The notes below the pieces were generated by a model. The model made no database searches, was not told where the DNA came from, and saw nothing but the letters and a program-made list of their open reading frames with translations. From JAMLIO01 sp031412575 (GTDB taxonomy: Bacteria; Bdellovibrionota; Bdellovibrionia; Bdellovibrionales; UBA1609), in assembly GCA_031412575.1 (NCBI GenBank), contig JANODG010000181.1, positions 1 through 15,565 of the forward strand: a stretch of 15,565 nucleotides of DNA. Direction: 5' to 3'. This document shows positions 14,405 through 15,565 of this stretch, piece by piece. A program made the position numbers and the translations under genes. The first letter of the stretch is position 1, and every line of letters begins with the position of its first letter.

Positions 14405-14430
14405 TTGACTTTAAGTGCTAAATTTAGCAC
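14405..14430 (+). promoter_or_regulatory. Promoter element and palindromic operator of the higBA-type remnant
   Basis: TTGACT (14405-14410, five of six to the -35 consensus) is followed four bases later by GTGCTAAATTTAGCAC (14415-14430), a perfect 16-base palindrome. The -10 would fall just after or over its right arm (CACATT/CATTAG, weak). A symmetric site between -35 and -10, upstream of a helix-turn-helix antitoxin gene, is the classical place for HigA-type autorepression. Confidence 0.65.
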
Positions 14431-14442
14431 ATTAGAGATGTC

Positions 14443-14644
14443 ATGAAAAAGGTTGTTTGGGACAAAACAGGTTTGGAAGTGATAAGATTGTTTTCTGCAG
14501 GAGTTCGTCAAGAAATATCTGTTATTTGATAAGGATAGAATTTTTGTACCCCATGCTTTTGTTAAAAAAACACAAAAGACCCCAAAAAAAGAAATAGAAA
14601 CGGCCCAAAGCAGACTTCGGAGAATGTTAAATGAAAACAAGTAA
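14443..14644 (+). pseudogene. HigB/RelE-type toxin (phage Gp49-like family) remnant with an internal deletion and frameshift
   Basis: The 5' piece (ATG 14443 to TGA 14527-14529) reads MKKVVWDKTGLEVIRLF then GVRQEI, the N-terminus of Gp49-like HigB toxins. The 3' piece, one frame over, reads DKDRIFVPHAFVKKTQKTP and on to a TAA at 14642-14644, the typical C-terminus (HAF-KKTQ-TP, then a helix ending RLRRML). The pieces join near 14513-14533. About 40-45 residues of the core, with the region that normally gives LQ-G, ELR and YR-Y blocks, are missing, and the frame change means the net loss is not a multiple of three. Neither piece can form an active ribosome-dependent endonuclease. The pseudogene overlaps the antitoxin start by 14 bases, the usual toxin-first order of higBA. 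Confidence 0.85.
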
Positions 14645-14906
14645 ATCGAGTCAAAATTTAGCTAGAGATCTAAATTTAAGTCCTGCAGAAAATGCTGTTA
14701 TGAATTTGAAGTCTTCGCTTTATATTAAAGCTTCGAAAGCCATTTTAAAATCAAATTTTACACACGAAGAAATTGCGAAAAAAATTGGAACATCAAGAGC
14801 AAGGATTACCCGTATTGCCAACCTTGGTGAAAATAGTCTTTCAATTGAGTTGTTGATCAAAATAATTTTCGTATTAGAAAACAAAAATCCACTCAAGGTG
14901 GCTTAA
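14631..14906 (+). CDS. HigA-type antitoxin, XRE helix-turn-helix
   Basis: A 91-residue DNA-binding antitoxin of the XRE / HTH_37 type. LNLSPAENAVMNLKSSL (residues 15-31) is the usual linker helix before the DNA-binding domain; FTHEEIAKKIGTSRARITRI (43-62) is the helix-turn-helix, followed by SIELLIKIIFVLE. Length and both blocks match intact family members, so it looks functional. GGAG (14619-14622) lies 8 bases before the ATG, inside the broken toxin sequence. It should bind the palindrome at 14415-14430 and repress its own promoter. With its partner toxin destroyed it is an orphan: it might only autoregulate, might neutralise a related toxin elsewhere, or may be on the way to loss. Confidence 0.85.
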   Translation: MKTSKSSQNLARDLNLSPAENAVMNLKSSLYIKASKAILKSNFTHEEIAKKIGTSRARITRIANLGENSLSIELLIKIIFVLENKNPLKVA

Positions 14907-14924
14907 GTCTTTGAATTAAATTAC

Positions 14925-15565
14925 TTACTTAAAGCTTTCCATTAAACTTAGAAACTTGTCGCTTGGGATTTTTAAATCCGGGTCTTGAAGTGAAAATAAA
15001 CTTTCGTTCACTTTTAATTTTTCAGAAAAAATTTGTTTTTCTGAATTGATTCTAAAAATTCCCGTTAATATTTGACCTTCTGCTTCTGCAAGTCTTAAAG
15101 CTTTATTTGTGTCATCGATGTCTTGATTAAGAATATCATTCTTTGATTTTTTTAACCTTAGGATTGTGCCATCAGGCCAATTGATTTCGCTGACTTCGCC
15201 TTCTTCGGGGTTTATCTCTTGAATTTGATCATGAGTTAAAAATTCGACTTCTTGGTAGGAACTTAAATGCAACTTCGCAAAGTCATAACTTTTTGTAGAG
15301 CCTTCGTGATTGGCATAGGTCACACAAGGGGAAATCACATCAATGACAGCGGTGCCGTTAAATCTCAAGGCCGCACTTAAAATTGCATTCATCTGTTTGG
15401 TGTCGCCAGAAAATCCTCGGGCTACAAAGCCACATCCAAGATCTAAAGCCATACGACAAATATCTATAGGTTGCGACGATGGGTGATCGCCAGATTTACT
15501 CATGTGATCCTCGCTGGCTGTCGCAGAAAATTGTCCTTTCGTTAATCCATAAACGCCGTTATTGG
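14925..15565 (-). CDS. korB: 2-oxoacid:ferredoxin oxidoreductase beta subunit, 5' truncated by the window edge
   Basis: The thiamine-diphosphate-binding subunit of an enzyme that oxidises a 2-oxoacid (2-oxoglutarate in KorAB) to the acyl-CoA and CO2, passing electrons to ferredoxin. Translation from the window edge begins NNGVYGLTKGQFSATA, the conserved ThDP/Mg motif, so the gene starts beyond 15565 and ATG 15503 is only an internal Met. 212 residues are visible; the full subunit is usually about 280-340. Further blocks are DLGCGFVARGFSGD (residues 41-54), ILSAALRFNGTAVIDVISPCVTY (61-83, with the C of the SPC block) and a C-terminal region on fatty- and oxo-acid-type substrates that is less conserved. 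KorB versus a pyruvate enzyme cannot be fully settled without the rest and its alpha subunit, which should lie just past the window end. Confidence 0.87.
   Translation of the reverse strand, partial: NNGVYGLTKGQFSATASEDHMSKSGDHPSSQPIDICRMALDLGCGFVARGFSGDTKQMNAILSAALRFNGTAVIDVISPCVTYANHEGSTKSYDFAKLHLSSYQEVEFLTHDQIQEINPEEGEVSEINWPDGTILRLKKSKNDILNQDIDDTNKALRLAEAEGQILTGIFRINSEKQIFSEKLKVNESLFSLQDPDLKIPSDKFLSLMESFK

Noticed and set aside
14386..14640. 84-codon minus-strand frame across the toxin remnant
   Set aside because: It lies antisense to recognisable HigB pieces and the promoter, has no known motif and a low-complexity composition.
14443..14644. Programmed ribosomal frameshift producing a whole toxin
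   Set aside because: Besides the frame change, about 40-45 core residues of the family are absent, so a shift would not restore a toxin.
15501..15503. ATG taken as the start of korB
   Set aside because: The frame continues to the window edge and includes the ThDP motif NNGVYGLTKGQ upstream of this Met.

Overview
The window is an AT-rich stretch of bacterial chromosome dominated by cell-surface polysaccharide genes. UDP-sugar enzymes, several GT-A-type glycosyltransferases, a WavE-type LPS protein and an MsbA-type exporter point to a Gram-negative bacterium. The KorB-type 2-oxoacid:ferredoxin oxidoreductase and low GC would fit a member of the Bdellovibrionota or a similar group, but the sequence does not prove a taxon. 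No rRNA, tRNA, CRISPR array or insertion sequence was recognised.

Layout. (1) 1-980 (+): the 3' part of manC/algA, a GDP-mannose pyrophosphorylase with a C-terminal cupin; its start lies before the window. (2) 1020-5097 (-): six genes packed head to tail with gaps of 0-8 bases or 4-base overlaps. In transcription order they are a sugar/polyol-phosphate nucleotidyltransferase, a GDPD-like phosphodiesterase, a HAD phosphatase, a second and degenerate nucleotidyltransferase, a small cupin, and a WavE-type protein that begins at TTG. (3) 5101-5414: a 314-base divergent regulatory region. (4) 5415-6047 (+): a small glycosyltransferase whose 3' end overlaps the end of ugd. (5) 6034-8363 (-): uxs-ugd, a two-gene unit for UDP-glucose to UDP-glucuronate to UDP-xylose. 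(6) 8466-10199 (-): an MsbA-like ABC exporter. (7) 10346-13179: three glycosyltransferase-type genes (+, -, +), each its own transcription unit. (8) 13259-14149 (-): a YtnP-like metallo-beta-lactamase-fold hydrolase, where the polysaccharide genes stop. (9) 14405-14906 (+): a higBA-type toxin-antitoxin remnant with a perfect 16-base palindromic operator, a toxin gene broken by an internal deletion, and an intact antitoxin. (10) 14925-15565 (-): the 3' part of korB; its start lies beyond the window.

How it works together (inference). ManC makes GDP-mannose, and Ugd plus Uxs make UDP-glucuronate and UDP-xylose. The six-gene unit appears to make a further, unidentified nucleotide-activated residue, probably one with a phosphate ester or phosphodiester, because a nucleotidyltransferase pair sits with a phosphatase and a phosphodiesterase-fold protein. 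The glycosyltransferases assemble a glycan and the ABC exporter could flip the lipid-linked product. No recognisable Wzx/Wzy polymerase pair is present, so the rest of the locus probably lies before position 1.

The most unusual items are the six-gene unit with its second nucleotidyltransferase lacking the nucleotide-binding signature, and the toxin gene with a deleted core next to an intact antitoxin and operator. Several starts were set from ribosome-binding sites: the HAD gene at 3724, the glycosyltransferase at 12247, and the TTG start at 2027.
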